Shown one piece after another: positions 60,980 to 61,881 of a DNA stretch of 61,881 bases. The DNA is from an uncultured Clostridia bacterium (GTDB taxonomy: Bacteria; Bacillota; Clostridia; TANB77; CAG-508): positions 1 to 61,881 of the forward strand of contig CAKOYU010000011.1 of NCBI GenBank assembly GCA_934130975.1, given 5' to 3'. The notes beneath the pieces are model-generated. The model saw only the letters and a program-made list of their open reading frames with translations, had not been told where the DNA came from and did no database searches. Each line of letters opens with the position of its first letter. Positions within the stretch are counted from its first letter, which is position 1. The position numbers were made by a program, and so were the translations under genes.

Positions 60980-61881
60980 ATGATAAAAAATGCAATAGCA
61001 TATATATTGAGAAAAAGAAATAGAACAGTCATTATATTTATTATTTTAACAACAGTTCTTTCATGTTTATACTCGTGTTTAAACATAATGAAATCAACAA
61101 GTAACTTAGAAAATAATTTATATAAATTATCAAATACATCTTTATCAATAACACAAAACAACAATGAAAACTTTGAAACAAATCAATTTAAAGAAATAGA
61201 AAATATAAAAGAGATAAAAGAAACAATTAACCAATATGATGGATTAGCAAAATCTACTAATATTAACGCAGTAGAAGGAATGCAAATGGTCGAAAGAGAT
61301 GATTTGCCGGAAGAATTCAAGAATATACTTTCAGTAGAAGCCACAAATAATACTGAAAAGAACAATTTATTTAATAGTGGAATTTTTACTCTTACAAAAG
61401 GTAGGCATATTGAAAAAGATGATAGAGAAAAAATTATTATACATGAAGAACTAGCACAAAAAAATAATTTAGAATTAAATGATAAAATTCGTCTTAAATT
61501 ATTTGACTTAAACAATAATGAAATAAAAAAAGAATATGAATTTGAGATTGTTGGAATTTTTTCTGGAAAAAAACAAGAAAAATATACAGGGCTAACATCA
61601 GATTTTAGTGAAAATATGGTATTTATTGATTATGAATCAAGCCAAACAGCATTAAATAAAGCAGAAAACAATAAAGTTGTAAATAAACTTGAAATATTTT
61701 CAGATAGTTCAGAAGATACAAATATAGCATTAAATAAAATTAAAGAAATAAAAATTGATTGGTCACAATTTAATATCGAAAAAGATGATGATGCATATGA
61801 AGAGACCTTAGAATCTGTAGGTGGAATAAAACATATAATAAAAATTATGACATATTCAATTATGGCAGGAGGAATAATAGT
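60980..61881 (+). CDS. ABC transporter permease (MacB/FtsX type), 3' end outside window
   Basis: An ATG at 60980 behind AAAGGAGA opens a frame that runs off the right edge (300 codons seen). The N-terminal membrane helix (TVIIFIILTTVLSCLYSCLN) is followed by a large extracytoplasmic domain of the MacB periplasmic-core type (LTKGRHIEKDDREKIIIHEE, then LNDKIRLKLFD). A second membrane helix begins at the edge (IIKIMTYSIMAGGIIV). This layout is that of FtsX/MacB permeases used for peptide or antibiotic export or sensing. No ATPase gene is upstream; it may lie beyond the window. Confidence 0.8.
   Translation, partial: MIKNAIAYILRKRNRTVIIFIILTTVLSCLYSCLNIMKSTSNLENNLYKLSNTSLSITQNNNENFETNQFKEIENIKEIKETINQYDGLAKSTNINAVEGMQMVERDDLPEEFKNILSVEATNNTEKNNLFNSGIFTLTKGRHIEKDDREKIIIHEELAQKNNLELNDKIRLKLFDLNNNEIKKEYEFEIVGIFSGKKQEKYTGLTSDFSENMVFIDYESSQTALNKAENNKVVNKLEIFSDSSEDTNIALNKIKEIKIDWSQFNIEKDDDAYEETLESVGGIKHIIKIMTYSIMAGGII

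Overview
The window is very AT-rich (A-rich on the coding strand). It carries Shine-Dalgarno sites of the AGGAGG type, many TTG/GTG starts, and a large set of endospore genes: spoIIAA-spoIIAB-sigF, spoIID, a SpoIIQ-like gene, a spoIVFA-like gene, spoIVFB and dpaA. It also has mreB, sepF, divIVA, mraZ, a class D-type sortase and a phosphoglycerol transferase. Together these point to a rod-shaped, Gram-positive, endospore-forming member of the Clostridia, probably an uncultured gut-type lineage. The lineage is inference. No rRNA, tRNA, CRISPR array, transposase or prophage was seen.

Layout: 1-3292 is the 3' part of a secreted lectin/GH25 lysozyme gene. 3433-8318 holds galE, a phosphoglycerol transferase, an Und-P-type glycosyltransferase, a small SMR-like membrane protein and mreB. 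8371-15911 holds a surface vWA protein, a 37-residue Cys/Gly protein, mutL-miaA, an HlyD-like adaptor, sepF and divIVA. 16077-31881 holds rsmD, ftsK/spoIIIE, a beta-CASP nuclease, a GH15 enzyme, pth, rng, rimO, unknown proteins, a frameshifted TPR gene and dpaA. 31966-43572 holds uppP, the minus-strand tsaE/small gene/asnS group, a WG-repeat protein, a patatin, a surface protein, a cysteine desulfurase and a short mraZ-rsmH-ftsL cluster. 43598-48361 has an HD-GYP gene divergent from a sortase/adhesin/TasA-like operon. 48549-60903 alternates sporulation and housekeeping genes: spoIVFA, spoIVFB, der, plsY, gpsA, dtd, the spoIIA operon, spoIID, spoIIQ and dxs. An ABC permease runs off the right edge.

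Three things stand out. (1) Two copies of a 230-254 bp nested palindrome (19716-19948 and 37750-38003) share internal sequence but have locus-specific arms that stay complementary. Paired substitutions preserve the stems, so it looks like an undescribed structured RNA or hairpin element. (2) Nine loci carry a higher-GC 32-bp repeat with the core CAGAACCGGTCCCAAATG, usually tucked between a stop codon and the next Shine-Dalgarno site. It has lengthened the SpoIIAA reading frame by about 40 residues. (3) Two perfect Spo0A boxes lie 10 bp apart just upstream of the sortase/TasA-like operon promoter, suggesting a Spo0A-controlled extracellular matrix locus. Spo0A-box-like sites also precede spoIIAA, and three phased GTGGT boxes precede mraZ.

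Genes likely to work together: galE, the Und-P glycosyltransferase, the SMR-like protein and the phosphoglycerol transferase in envelope polymer decoration; mreB, sepF, divIVA, ftsK and ftsL in shape and division; SpoIIAA/SpoIIAB/SigF in forespore sigma control, with SpoIID and SpoIIQ in engulfment and SpoIVFA/B in sigma-K activation. All functional assignments come from reading motifs and known families; no database search was run.
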